From the NCBI GenBank assembly GCA_001295775.1, contig LJIA01000006.1:62001-126000 (forward strand): a stretch of 64,000 nucleotides of DNA, read 5' to 3'. The notes beneath the pieces were generated by a model. It saw only the letters and a program-made list of their open reading frames with translations. It was not told the origin of the DNA and did not search any database. The translations under genes and the position numbers were made by a program. Positions 38,062-46,885 of the stretch are shown here, piece by piece (within the stretch, counting starts at the first letter, position 1; each line of letters begins with the position of its first letter). This stretch comes from a beta proteobacterium AAP99 (lineage in GTDB: Bacteria > Pseudomonadota > Gammaproteobacteria > Burkholderiales > Burkholderiaceae_C).

Positions 38062-38180
38062 GCTGCTTCGCAGCGGGCGCGGCTGGCAGGATTGCTCGAT
38101 TGCGCAGAAACCCTGCGCAATCTCGGCCATTCGGGCTCCGCGCTGCGCGCGGACTCGGCACAGTCCACCGGACTGTGCCG
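38062..38180. repeat. Tandem perfect hairpins downstream of the DedA-rhodanese gene
   Basis: Four consecutive perfect inverted repeats: GCTGC/GCAGC (38062-38074), GATTGCGCAG/CTGCGCAATC (38098-38122), CCGCGC/GCGCGG (38138-38152) and CGGCACAGTCC/GGACTGTGCCG (38156-38180). Between the first two lies an 18-base copy of the tRNA-Arg 3' end (38076-38093). Confidence 0.75.
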
Positions 38181-38220
38181 GGCGAACCGGTGACTGATTC
38201 GACGCCTGATCAGAAACAGC

Positions 38221-38268
38221 AAACCCAAAGCAAAGGGGCCACCGAAGTGGCCCCTTTGCTTTGGGTTT
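38221..38268. terminator. 22-bp perfect hairpin, original tRNA-Arg terminator
   Basis: A perfect 22-bp stem around a CGAA loop (arms 38221-38242 and 38247-38268). On the minus strand it directly follows the 3' end of the tRNA-Arg fragment. It is therefore most simply the ancestral terminator of tRNA-Arg, stranded here by island insertion. It may now end the DedA-rhodanese transcript. Confidence 0.75.
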
Positions 38269-38312
38269 GGCGCGGCTGGCAGGATTCGAACCCACGACCC
38301 CTTGGTTCGTAG
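38266..38312 (-). repeat. Left attachment site: displaced 3' half of tRNA-Arg(ACG)
   Basis: 47 bases identical to 62099-62145, running from just past the CCA end of tRNA-Arg to its anticodon loop (CGTAG), where identity stops abruptly. This is the expected product of tyrosine-recombinase integration into a tRNA 3' half. Confidence 0.93.
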
Positions 38313-38407
38313 GAAATACTGCATACACAAGCTCTTGATTTTACGGACTTTTTAGATATCGAAGAGTGTTTGCACCCTCCTCTGTGCCGTACTGTGTAGC
38401 TGAGTCC

Positions 38408-38429
38408 GAGTCCCCCAAAAGTCCCCACG
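38408..38429 (+). repeat. Terminal element of the island, left copy
   Basis: 22 bases identical to 62021-62042, containing the core CCCAAAAGTCCCCAC. A related AAAAGTCCCCAAAACTCCCCA lies at 61934-61954. Their position just inside both att repeats suggests integrase arm-type binding sites. Confidence 0.7.
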
Positions 38430-38492
38430 CTTCAGCGAGGGTGCTCTCCGACCCTCAAGATGTCTTGACCCCTTTGGAACCGCCTAAGTGCA

Positions 38493-39011
38493 TCAATCAC
38501 GAAAGACACCCTTGACCGTTGCAATCGGTCGTGAGGATGCGTCGCCTGCGCCCATCTCAATGCTCTCTATCGACCAGTTGATGCGCGCGTCATGCTGGTT
38601 GAGCAGAACCACGTAGGACAGAGCTAAGTCTGGGGCGCCGAACTCAAGCCGGAGTGTGATGGCACGTGCTGCAGGTGTCAGCTCTAGCGCCTGGACCAGC
38701 ACCCCTTGCACATACGTGTGTTCGATGGCCGAAAGCGCCGCGTCGATAGGTACTGCTTGGGTCGCAACAACCGCTGCGGCGTCCGCGGCATAGTGCGGCC
38801 TGGGTTGCGGACGCCGTGCGACGGCTTGTTCGCGATCAGCTTGCTCCGTTTGTAGCGTTGCAAGCTGGTGCTTGAGCATCTCCGAGCGGTGCTGCGCGTG
38901 CAGCACTGCGATCGCTGCGGCAAGCGCCATGAGTGCCACTCCTCCAAGCAGCAGCCAAGCGACCCTAGACGGGCCTTTGCGCTTTGGAAGAAGCGTGATG
39001 CCCTGTCTCAC
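38493..39011 (-). CDS. Small inner-membrane assembly protein of the type II-like system (PilN/GspL C-terminal-like)
   Basis: A 172-residue protein with a short basic cytoplasmic start (LLPKRKGPSR), one membrane helix (residues ~17-37), a coiled coil and a small periplasmic alpha/beta domain. This is the build of PilN or the C-terminal part of GspL. Its ATG overlaps the upstream gene (ATGA). It is the last gene of the operon. The assignment rests on topology and place, not on a diagnostic motif. Confidence 0.65.
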   Translation of the reverse strand: MRQGITLLPKRKGPSRVAWLLLGGVALMALAAAIAVLHAQHRSEMLKHQLATLQTEQADREQAVARRPQPRPHYAADAAAVVATQAVPIDAALSAIEHTYVQGVLVQALELTPAARAITLRLEFGAPDLALSYVVLLNQHDARINWSIESIEMGAGDASSRPIATVKGVFRD

Positions 39012-39751
39012 GGGAGTACCAACGCGAACTCTTCGACATCGAGTGCGATCACATGCTCCGCACCTTCGATTCGGTTCTCGTCGTGCTTGAAACGGCCAGG
39101 GCTAAGCCGATACAGCACGATTTTCGATGCAGCGATACCCAGCGTGATCAGAGATTGCCGCGTCCACGCCAGCAGGTCGTCCATCGATGCCAGTCGCTGA
39201 CCAGAGTGCGTGCACCTCACGCCCTCATCGTCCGATATCCACAATGTTGCGCCGTCCGGATCGCTCAACACAGTGGGTAAGCCGTGCACCGCAGCATTGG
39301 TACCCTGCTGCGCCGTAGAACTGGACCACACCAGGTTGGCGGCGCACTTGACGCGGAGTCTGACGGTACGGCCAAGCCCAATCGCAGCGCGAATTTGCTC
39401 ATCGATGCCTTGGGGAAACGCAATGCATCTGACCGAGCCCCTGACTGCTGAGTTCTCTATCCACACATCTGCAGCAAGACCCTCACCCAAGTGGCGCTGT
39501 GCAATCGACCGGGCGAATCGCTCGAACTCTCGCCAACCCTTGATCCCTTCAGGAACGTCCAACACAAATGGAACTGCGAGCCCGGAAGCCAGCCAGACTG
39601 TGACGTGTTCACGCCCGGACAGCGTGCTTTGACTCAGCAGCTTCGCAATAGCCGCCGCAACGCTGAAATCCAGCGTTGCACCCGAGGCTTCCGCATAGGC
39701 TTCATGCGTTGCAGCGGCAGTAAACGCACGCCCAACAAACACTTGGAGCAT
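39008..39751 (-). CDS. Cytoplasmic assembly protein of the type II-like system (unrecognised family)
   Basis: A 247-residue soluble protein. The ATG at 39751 is one base after the gspE stop; the frame extends further up inside gspE but without reason to use it. No membrane segment is seen. Its position before a PilN-like gene suggests the PilM or GspL-cytoplasmic role (linking GspE to the membrane platform), but I see no clear actin-like ATP motifs. Treat the role as inference. Confidence 0.6.
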   Translation of the reverse strand: MLQVFVGRAFTAAATHEAYAEASGATLDFSVAAAIAKLLSQSTLSGREHVTVWLASGLAVPFVLDVPEGIKGWREFERFARSIAQRHLGEGLAADVWIENSAVRGSVRCIAFPQGIDEQIRAAIGLGRTVRLRVKCAANLVWSSSTAQQGTNAAVHGLPTVLSDPDGATLWISDDEGVRCTHSGQRLASMDDLLAWTRQSLITLGIAASKIVLYRLSPGRFKHDENRIEGAEHVIALDVEEFALVLP

Positions 39752-39752
39752 C

Positions 39753-41396
39753 TCAGTTGCCTCCGACCACGCGCCGCACTTCGGCAATGGTTGTCTGGCA
39801 CTGCAGCACTCGCAAGGCCGCGCGCTGCTGCAAAGAGCGCACATCTCGGCTGTATGCATGATGGCGTAGCGCGGAAAGCGCTGTCCCTTCCGTTACCAGA
39901 TCACGGAAGGCGTCATCAACGTGGTGCACTTCGCTCAGGACAAACCGTCCTTTAAAACCGGTACCGCCGCATTGATTGCAGCCGTGGGTATCGGCTATTT
40001 GAATACTTCCCAGGTTGCTTGCTTCCGCCTCAGGAAGCGACTGCTCCAACCACAGCATCTCCTGAGCGTGAGGTGCGCGCGTCGTGGCGCATGCCGAGCA
40101 AACTCGTCGGAGCAGTCGTTGAACGACAATTGCATTGAGCGACGACATGAATCCAAACATGTCGAGCCCGAAGTGCCGGAAGCGCCCGATCACATCTGTG
40201 ATCGAGTTGGCGTGCACCGTCGTAAACACGACATGCCCTGTCAGCGCAGATTGCACGGCAATCTCTGCTGTTTCTGCATCCCGAATCTCTCCGATCAGAA
40301 TTCGGTCTGGGTCGTGTCGAAGAATGGATCGCAAACCGCGCGCAAACGTAAGGCCCTTGCGCTCATTCACTGGGATCTGAAGCACGCCTGCCAGTTCGTA
40401 CTCGACAGGATCCTCAATCGTGACGATTTTCTCGAGGCCCGTGTTCACCTCAGACAGCGCCGCGTACAGCGTGGTTGTCTTGCCGCTGCCGGTCGGTCCG
40501 GTGACCAGCAGCATGCCGCTTGGCGCATTTGAAAGCTCGCGAATAGCCTGTGCGTCCGTTGGTTCAAAACCCAAATCGCTCAGAGAAACGGAAGCCTGGT
40601 CACGCAGCTGTGCCTTGTCGAGAATCCGCAGCACTGCATCTTCTCCATGCACACTGGGCATGATGGACACACGTAGATCAAGATCACCTGCTGCATGCAC
40701 GTATCGCACCCTGCCGTCTTGAGGCAAGCGCCGCTCTGTGATGTCCAGTTGCGCCATGACCTTGATGCGAGACACGACCTCCTCTGCAGCCTGTTGCCCA
40801 ACCATCGAAGAGAAGCTGCGCATCACCCCATCGACGCGGTGCTTTACGCCCACACCATGTCGATCGCACTCAAAGTGGATGTCGCTGGCGCCGCTCGCGT
40901 AGCCCGCTTCAATTGCTGCGGCAACAAATTGAACGACCGGTCCATCAGCGCGCTGACTCTTGATATCTCTCGAACCCGGCGTGACATGCAGATCACCTCG
41001 GCTGCCTAGCCAAGCCGCAAGCATCGCCGCAGGTGCGGCAATCGGCACAAGGTCACGGCCTGCAGCCCGTCTCGCGCGAGAGAGCAATTCCGGTACCCAA
41101 GGATCTTTCATGGCTAGATATATCTCGTCGTCGCGCATGGCCGCCTGAAGGCGAACAGGCACCGCCCCAAGGGCTCCTGCGGCTTCGGGATCAAGAACGT
41201 CCCAGGCCGGCACGGCCGCGTCTGCGTGCAATAGTGCGCGAAGTCCCCCAACCCCGTGCAATTGCTCAGCCAGCGCGTCGGGCGGTCCTGGCCAGCCCTC
41301 CAGCAGCACGTCAAGGACAGAAGCGCCGCCGGCCTTGCAACGTTCGCGAGCAGCCAAGATCTGCGCTGCGCTCATTGGCCGTACCGCATCGCTCAC
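39753..41396 (-). CDS. gspE: GspE-type secretion ATPase
   Basis: A 547-residue hexameric ATPase that powers pseudopilus assembly. Walker A GPTGSGKTTTLYAAL (~residue 303), Asp box TIEDPVEY, Walker B LRSILRHDPDRILIGEIRD and the His box TGHVVFTTVHAN are all present. A tetra-cysteine zinc site is formed by CSACATT and CNQCGGTGF near the C-terminus. The last residues (after GRFVLSEVHHVDD) continue to GGN. It overlaps gspF by 4 bases. Confidence 0.96.
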   Translation of the reverse strand: MSDAVRPMSAAQILAARERCKAGGASVLDVLLEGWPGPPDALAEQLHGVGGLRALLHADAAVPAWDVLDPEAAGALGAVPVRLQAAMRDDEIYLAMKDPWVPELLSRARRAAGRDLVPIAAPAAMLAAWLGSRGDLHVTPGSRDIKSQRADGPVVQFVAAAIEAGYASGASDIHFECDRHGVGVKHRVDGVMRSFSSMVGQQAAEEVVSRIKVMAQLDITERRLPQDGRVRYVHAAGDLDLRVSIMPSVHGEDAVLRILDKAQLRDQASVSLSDLGFEPTDAQAIRELSNAPSGMLLVTGPTGSGKTTTLYAALSEVNTGLEKIVTIEDPVEYELAGVLQIPVNERKGLTFARGLRSILRHDPDRILIGEIRDAETAEIAVQSALTGHVVFTTVHANSITDVIGRFRHFGLDMFGFMSSLNAIVVQRLLRRVCSACATTRAPHAQEMLWLEQSLPEAEASNLGSIQIADTHGCNQCGGTGFKGRFVLSEVHHVDDAFRDLVTEGTALSALRHHAYSRDVRSLQQRAALRVLQCQTTIAEVRRVVGGN

Positions 41397-42649
41397 CGCA
41401 AGCTCCCAGCAAGATCAAAGATGGGCAGATACATCAACACCACGATGCCGCCCACCACAAGCGCCACTGCGAGCAACAATGCGGGCTCAACCAAACGTGT
41501 AGCTCGCTGCACAAAGGTCTGGAATGCTTCCGCGTGACGCATGGACAGCGTCGACAGAACCGGGCCGAAGTGCCCTGTACGTTCCGCTGCGGCCATCAGG
41601 CGCTGATCTGTGTAGTCGGTCAGCCCGGCGTCTGCGAAGGCGACCGAAAGCGCCCTTCCCTGCGACAGTGCATGCCGAACTTCGCTCAATCGCTGCCTGA
41701 GCCCAGCACCCAGGTTCAAGTTCAGGCACACGGCAATTGCCTCATCAATGGCGTACCCGCCGCGAAACATCAAGCCCAAAGACTGGTAGAGCACAGTCAA
41801 TCTGAAGTGGTCCGCCTGGTCTCGCAAGGCTCGCACACGCTCCGCCTGCGACAAGACCATGGGCAGCAAGCGCCCTGAGCGGACCCCGAGCCCCAGGGCA
41901 ACCACCACGCAGGCGGCAACTCCGATCACTAGCACAGGCTGCGCGGCCAAGAGCTTGCTGATGGCCAGCACCGCACGCGTTGCCCAGCTCAAGTCAGTCT
42001 GGAAACTTTCATAAACGCGAGAAAAGCGGGGCAACACAAAACCGAGCAGGAAGAGAGTGATTACCCCGCCTAGCCCGACCACTACCGCGGGGTAAATCGC
42101 CGCGCTCACGACCTGCTTGCGTAGCTTCGCCAGCATCTCATCATGAGTGATGTAGTCATCAAGAGCTTGAACGAGGGTGCTCGTCCGCTCGCTGGCCTGA
42201 ATGGACGCAATCAACACCGGAGGAAAGCGACCGGCTTCGCGCATGGCCGCCGAGAGTGATTTGCCGCGCTCGATTGCACCAATCAAGGCATCCAGTACAA
42301 CAGCGCGCTCACCTTGCCCAGCTTGGCGGCGCAGTGTATCGAGTGCCTCAACAATGGTCAGACCCGCTCCAACTAGCGTACGCAACTCCTTGCACCACCA
42401 GCCAATCACGAAGGCATCTGAGCGGCGCCGGGTCGGCCAGCTCAGGCCCCGCGCAACAGGTGAAGGTTGATGCAAGCGGGCCACCGACAACACGGTGTAA
42501 CCCCGCGCCGTGGCTTGCGCCTGAGCATGCTCCGCAGATTGCGCCTCGACTTCCAGCACAGTGACCGCGGGCGCATCGCGCGCAACCGCCCTGATGGCAA
42601 ATCGACTGACGTCAACGCCCACTGAAGCGCCCACCTGCATCCACGCCAC
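41393..42649 (-). CDS. gspF: GspF-type inner-membrane platform protein
   Basis: A 418-residue protein with the two GspF/PilC repeats, each ending in membrane helices (AAIYPAVVVGLGGVITLFLL; VEPALLLAVALVVGGIVVLM). The first repeat has the typical LRTLVGAGLTIVEALD...FPPVLIASIQASERT pattern; the second has FRGGYAIDEAI and RLMAAAERTGHFG. It forms the base on which the pseudopilus is built. Located 12 bp after the pseudopilin gene. Confidence 0.94.
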   Translation of the reverse strand: MAWMQVGASVGVDVSRFAIRAVARDAPAVTVLEVEAQSAEHAQAQATARGYTVLSVARLHQPSPVARGLSWPTRRRSDAFVIGWWCKELRTLVGAGLTIVEALDTLRRQAGQGERAVVLDALIGAIERGKSLSAAMREAGRFPPVLIASIQASERTSTLVQALDDYITHDEMLAKLRKQVVSAAIYPAVVVGLGGVITLFLLGFVLPRFSRVYESFQTDLSWATRAVLAISKLLAAQPVLVIGVAACVVVALGLGVRSGRLLPMVLSQAERVRALRDQADHFRLTVLYQSLGLMFRGGYAIDEAIAVCLNLNLGAGLRQRLSEVRHALSQGRALSVAFADAGLTDYTDQRLMAAAERTGHFGPVLSTLSMRHAEAFQTFVQRATRLVEPALLLAVALVVGGIVVLMYLPIFDLAGSLR

Positions 42650-42661
42650 CCATGTTCACCC

Positions 42662-43117
42662 TCATTGCCTGATCACCAAATCGGCCGCGTCGCCCTGCCC
42701 GCCCGGCGAACGATCCTTGCCCAAGCAGATGATCTCGAACTCACGGCCTTCACCCTGGCCCCGGTATTGATACGGGCTGCCCCAGGGGTCAAGCGGAACA
42801 CCTCCCTTTAGGTACGGACCACGCCAACGGCTGTCTCCACCCACCGTTGGGGCGGTGACCAGCGCGGCCAGCCCCTGTTCCGTCGTTGGGTATCGACCCA
42901 TATCAATCCGGTATGCCTGCAGCGCCTTGTCAAAGGCATCCAGCTGAGCGCGCGCCGTCGTCACCTCCGACTTGCTGATCTGCCCAAGTAGGCGCGGTCC
43001 AACAATACCCGTGAGCAGGCCGATGATGAGCACCACCACCAAGAGCTCAACGAGCGTGAAACCGGCCGCGCGGAACTGACGCTTACTCACGGCCGTGGGT
43101 CTGCAATGAAATGCCAT
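42662..43117 (-). CDS. gspG: GspG-type major pseudopilin
   Basis: A 151-residue pseudopilin. After an 18-residue leader comes the prepilin peptidase site G/FTLVELLVVV with Glu at position 5. The GspG pattern follows: ALQAYRIDMGRYPTTEQGL and PLDPWGSPYQY. The ATG at 43117 has a good ribosome site (AGGAG, 8-base spacing). A GTG at 43090 is an alternative start that would give a 9-residue leader. It overlaps the previous gene by 31 bases. Confidence 0.95.
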   Translation of the reverse strand: MAFHCRPTAVSKRQFRAAGFTLVELLVVVLIIGLLTGIVGPRLLGQISKSEVTTARAQLDAFDKALQAYRIDMGRYPTTEQGLAALVTAPTVGGDSRWRGPYLKGGVPLDPWGSPYQYRGQGEGREFEIICLGKDRSPGGQGDAADLVIRQ

Positions 43118-43608
43118 TCCTGATACTCCTGCGCAGGTCGAATCGGCTGCACTTGCGGTGCGCTGAACGTCGACTGCATAAAAGGGCGTCCATGAGCGCT
43201 GCTGAACACGCCGCGAATTCGACCGTCAGAGCCTCGTACGAGCTCAAGAGGCTGCCCTGGGCGAAGCGGGTCTGTGTAGATTTGCCTCAGGTGACGCCGG
43301 ATTCCGACGAATCGATCGTCGACTAGCAGCACTTCGAGCGAAAGCGGGTAGCTGCGCGACGCGCCCGGAGACGCCTCGACATACGCAGCGATCGCTTGGG
43401 CATATGAGGTCCCAACGCGAATCAGCTCGCGTTCGCGCGTGCGCTGCTCCTCGTGCGCCCAACGCGGACCAATGAGTGCGAGCGCAAGGCCAACCAAAGC
43501 CAGGAGCACAAGCACCAAGATAAAGCTGAACCCTGAGGTCGCCCTCAACGCGGCTACTCGCCGAAACACGAGGTAGCGACGATCACCACGAGGCATATGC
43601 GCTGCCAT
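43087..43608 (-). CDS. Minor pseudopilin lacking Glu5
   Basis: About 173 residues from ATG 43608 (an in-frame ATG at 43653 is also possible). The segment RATSGFSFILVLVLLALVGL looks like a prepilin N-terminus, but position 5 after the Gly is Leu instead of Glu. That feature is known for tip subunits such as GspK. The rest has the short helical spine and a beta-rich end, much smaller than GspK. It may therefore be a tip-like minor pseudopilin, or processing may be lost. Confidence 0.75.
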   Translation of the reverse strand: MAAHMPRGDRRYLVFRRVAALRATSGFSFILVLVLLALVGLALALIGPRWAHEEQRTRERELIRVGTSYAQAIAAYVEASPGASRSYPLSLEVLLVDDRFVGIRRHLRQIYTDPLRPGQPLELVRGSDGRIRGVFSSAHGRPFMQSTFSAPQVQPIRPAQEYQEWHFIADPRP

Positions 43609-43978
43609 CCCGTGCAGTTCCTGCCGCACCACTTCGAACATCCATGACTCCACCGCTTGGCGCCGTAACGAGTCGCCATGAATCCGTCCTATCGGTCACC
43701 GGGTCTAGCGGAAGTGCGCGCAGGTATCGCGTTTGCACAAGCTCCTGTAACGATTCGGGGTACCGACCTCGATCCGCCGCGAATTTGTCAATCGCGTCGC
43801 GAGTAGCGTTAAGGTTGTGCCGCAATGCGGTGTCTTGCGCCCGATTCACATGATCGACATAGCGCGGGGCCGCAATTGAAAGCAGTAAGCCCAGCGCGGC
43901 CAACACCACCAGCAATTCAACGAGAGAAAAACCTCTCGATCGGATTGGAAGTTTGCTCACTGTGAATCTCGCTACCAC
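43583..43978 (-). CDS. GspG/GspH-like pseudopilin
   Basis: A 131-residue pseudopilin with cleavage site SRG/FSLVELLVVL and Glu5 present, followed by DAIDKFAADRGRYPESLQEL, a GspG-like core. The annotated start is a GTG at 43978, overlapping the upstream gene by 7 bases. A GTG at 43960 (MSKLPIRSRG) would give a more usual leader. No strong ribosome site for either. Confidence 0.87.
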   Translation of the reverse strand: MVARFTVSKLPIRSRGFSLVELLVVLAALGLLLSIAAPRYVDHVNRAQDTALRHNLNATRDAIDKFAADRGRYPESLQELVQTRYLRALPLDPVTDRTDSWRLVTAPSGGVMDVRSGAAGTARDGSAYASW

Positions 43979-44478
43979 CTGCGCAGGGGAATGCCGTTGA
44001 GTCCGGTTCGCGGCGAGAGTGAGTAGACGTCAAACACATCATCACCGGGCTGGGGTTGCTCAGCGCTTGACATAAAGCTGCGCAGGCCCCAAGTCTGCTC
44101 CGCGGGCAGACCGGAAGGCGCGAATGGGTCGCGGGGAATACGCCTCAGAAACACCACGCGGCCCGAAGTGCCCCGGCTATTCGCCACCGCTGCCCCCTCC
44201 AATGGCTTGCCCGCAAGTTCCACCCCCTGCACAAGCACCGCGAGGTTTGGCGGATACCCGGAGCGGCTTGCTCCTGCCGAGATCTCACCGCGATCATTGG
44301 CACGCTTATATGCATCAATGGCGTCGCGAATTTCCCAAAGCGCACGCTTGAGCTCGCGTTCGCGTTCGCGCTGCGCCGCAATCTCCACCATCGGCATGGC
44401 AGCTGCCGCCAAGATCGCCATCACGGCAAGAACCACGAGAAGCTCGATGAGCGTATAGCCCTGCAACGAATGCTTCAC
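43972..44478 (-). CDS. GspG-like pseudopilin
   Basis: A 168-residue pseudopilin with a very short leader (MKHSLQG) before YTLIELLVVLAVMAIL, so the +1 residue is Tyr rather than Phe. Glu5 is present. A charged spine (QRERERELKRALWEIRDAID) and a GspG-like C-terminal region with IPRDPFAPSG follow. It overlaps the secretin stop by 4 bases. Confidence 0.88.
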   Translation of the reverse strand: MKHSLQGYTLIELLVVLAVMAILAAAAMPMVEIAAQRERERELKRALWEIRDAIDAYKRANDRGEISAGASRSGYPPNLAVLVQGVELAGKPLEGAAVANSRGTSGRVVFLRRIPRDPFAPSGLPAEQTWGLRSFMSSAEQPQPGDDVFDVYSLSPRTGLNGIPLRRW

Positions 44479-46787
44479 GACTTCACTTCAATCAGCAGGT
44501 TCGCCGGACGATCGATGGGCGGCGCCAGTGTGTCTGCACCCAGCGGTTGCGCGCTCAATACAGAGATCGAATGTCTGCCGGCCGCCGTCGCGCGCAGCCG
44601 CAGCGTCAATACACTGCCTTTGCCCAGCGCGCCGGTGGCCTGGTTACGCACGCTGCCAGCGCGAACAATGGCTTTGTCCGTGTCGATTGTCTGCGTGAAA
44701 CTCGTTGCGGCACCGCCTTGCCGAAACAGATCGCCCTCCACAATCTCTTCGATGGCAAAGGCTCCCTTGGGTAGCTGAATCTGAAGCGGCAGGCCGCGCA
44801 ACGAAGCAGCAGAGTCCAAAGTGACCGTCACCACAAAGCTCTCGCCGAGCTTGACCTCTTTGGGTGCTACCCAGTCCAGCCTTGGCTTCGGCGTTGCTGC
44901 AGGCGCCGCGCTCGAAAGAGGCAAAGAACCAATGCCGATGGGCGCCATACCGCCCATTGGCGCAGGGCCTGCAGGGCTTGGGCTGCTGGGTCTTTGCCCG
45001 GGCGCGGCCTCTTCGGCGGGCTCCGCGAGCACCCGTCCGCCCACCTGGCGCAACCTCGGTGAGGTTTCAGTACCGACCCAGAGTTCAGTTTCATTCGCAT
45101 CGGGGCGGCGCACGTTGCGCAAGATTCTTGGCGTGATGGCCAGCACGAGCTCGGTGCGCTGCGTGTCATCGCGTGTGTTGGAAAACAAGCGGCCCAGCAC
45201 AGGCAGGTCACCAATCAACGGAATCCGGCTCGCACTTGTGCGATCTTCGTTGTTAATCAAGCCCGCCAGCAGTTGCGTCTCGCCGTCGCGCAGACGCAGC
45301 AGCGTGGACGCGTTTCGCGTCCCGATCTGATAGGCCAGCGATCCAGAACTGGTCTTGATCTCACGCGCCAACGAGCTCACTTCGAGCGCAATCTTGATGG
45401 CCACTTCGTCGTCCGCAAACACCGTCGGCTGAACGTCCAGCTTCAACCCCACATCCACGTAGCTCACGCTGTCAGACACAAAGCCGCCTGTGCCTGTGGT
45501 GGCCGTAATGACCGGCACCTTGTCGCCGATCAGAATCTTCGCTTGTTCCTTGTTTCTGGCCCGAATGCGCGGATTCGCCAAGATATTGAAGTCGCCTGTT
45601 TCGCGCCGCAGGTTGATCGATCCGCCGGGCAAGCCAACAACAATGTCGTCTCGCGTGATCGATCTGATGTTGCCCAGCGTGATGTTGGCCGCCCCGGCAG
45701 GCGCAATGGGTGTGAGAGAAAAAGTGGTCGGAAACTGCACGCCCAGCTCGGTCAACCGGCTTGTGCGAAGCTCAATCACTTCTACATCCAGAAGCACTTC
45801 GGGCTCGCCCGTGTCGTAAAGCGCAATCAGTCGTTCGGCCAGTGCGATGTTTTCTGGAGAGTCACGCAGCGCCAGCATGTTGGTCCGCTCATCAACGTAC
45901 GGGTCGCGGATCTTCAGCATCGACCTCAAGAACGACGCCGCCCCTTTCGCCTCCGCACTTGCCAGGTAAAAGACACGAACCACCTGCTCCTGATGCTCAC
46001 GCTGCTTTTCGGGCGTGTTTGGGTAGATCAGAATCGTGTTTGAATCCAGCGTCTTCCTGGCAAGCTGATGCGTACTGGCAATGAGGTCAATCGCATCCTC
46101 CACCCGCGCAGACCGCAAGAACACGGTCACCCGCGTGTCCGAGCGAACGTCCTTGTCCAGAACAAAGTTGACCCCGCTGTTGCGGGTCACGACATCAAGC
46201 ACTTGGCGCAAGCCAGCGTCACGAAAATCAAGCGAGATCGGCCGCGACTCACTCAAGCCTTGCCGATTTGCCGTCACCGCCGCCTGGCGCAAGTCGATCT
46301 CGAACCGCCGCTGCAGCTGCAGAAGCTCAGAATTGCGGGGGTTGTCCTTCAGCGCATCAGCAATCACGCGCAGGGCCTCCTGTGGGCGCTTGGCGGCAAC
46401 CAGCTTCTCCGCCTCGGTACGCGCAGCGCGCTGCCTGCGCTCTGTAGCAACGTTGGCCAAGAGATCATCAATCCGGCGGTCATTGGGCGCAAGCGTCTTG
46501 GCACGCTGCAGGAGCGTATCGGCTTGCTCAAACTGCGCCTGAGAAAGCGCTCGCCCGGCTTCAGACATCAGCCTCGTCACCGCCTCCGTACGCGCCTGAA
46601 CCAGACCGCTGCGCAGCGTGGCGCTTTCCGGGTAGCGCTGCGAACCAGACTCTAGCGCCCCGACCGCAGCCTCATAGTTTCCGGCGCGCAGCTCCGCGTC
46701 TGCCGAGTCCCGGATGCGCTGCTGCGCACAACCTGTTGCAAGCACCACCAGCGCGCATAACGCAAGCATGCGCGGCGCCCGAACCAT
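44475..46787 (-). CDS. gspD: Secretin (GspD/PilQ-like) lipoprotein with C-terminal cohesin-like domain
   Basis: About 770 residues from ATG 46787, giving a lipoprotein signal (LCALVVLATGC). Residues ~25-170 are TPR-like helices. N-domains follow (RPISLDFRDAGLRQVLDVV, then VTVFLRSARVEDAIDLI). The secretin core (~residues 345-570) has VPVITATTGTGGF and LLAGLINNEDRT...IPLIGDLPVLGRLF. A Pro-rich linker leads to a cohesin-like beta domain (~residues 635-770). The frame is open up to 46889, overlapping the preceding gene, but a start there would bury the lipobox. It forms the outer-membrane channel. Confidence 0.92.
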   Translation of the reverse strand: MVRAPRMLALCALVVLATGCAQQRIRDSADAELRAGNYEAAVGALESGSQRYPESATLRSGLVQARTEAVTRLMSEAGRALSQAQFEQADTLLQRAKTLAPNDRRIDDLLANVATERRQRAARTEAEKLVAAKRPQEALRVIADALKDNPRNSELLQLQRRFEIDLRQAAVTANRQGLSESRPISLDFRDAGLRQVLDVVTRNSGVNFVLDKDVRSDTRVTVFLRSARVEDAIDLIASTHQLARKTLDSNTILIYPNTPEKQREHQEQVVRVFYLASAEAKGAASFLRSMLKIRDPYVDERTNMLALRDSPENIALAERLIALYDTGEPEVLLDVEVIELRTSRLTELGVQFPTTFSLTPIAPAGAANITLGNIRSITRDDIVVGLPGGSINLRRETGDFNILANPRIRARNKEQAKILIGDKVPVITATTGTGGFVSDSVSYVDVGLKLDVQPTVFADDEVAIKIALEVSSLAREIKTSSGSLAYQIGTRNASTLLRLRDGETQLLAGLINNEDRTSASRIPLIGDLPVLGRLFSNTRDDTQRTELVLAITPRILRNVRRPDANETELWVGTETSPRLRQVGGRVLAEPAEEAAPGQRPSSPSPAGPAPMGGMAPIGIGSLPLSSAAPAATPKPRLDWVAPKEVKLGESFVVTVTLDSAASLRGLPLQIQLPKGAFAIEEIVEGDLFRQGGAATSFTQTIDTDKAIVRAGSVRNQATGALGKGSVLTLRLRATAAGRHSISVLSAQPLGADTLAPPIDRPANLLIEVKS

Positions 46788-46885
46788 CGAACACCAACCA
46801 CCCTGCACCTTGCGTGCACACAGAATCCCCAACGACCTCGTCAAAACGCCATCACTCCCACGAACCAACACCAATCTGGCCCGCC

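Noticed and set aside
37947-38330. Minus-strand frames reading through the tRNA fragment (GSWVRILPA type)
   Set aside because: This peptide is the usual false translation of tRNA 3' ends and not a gene.
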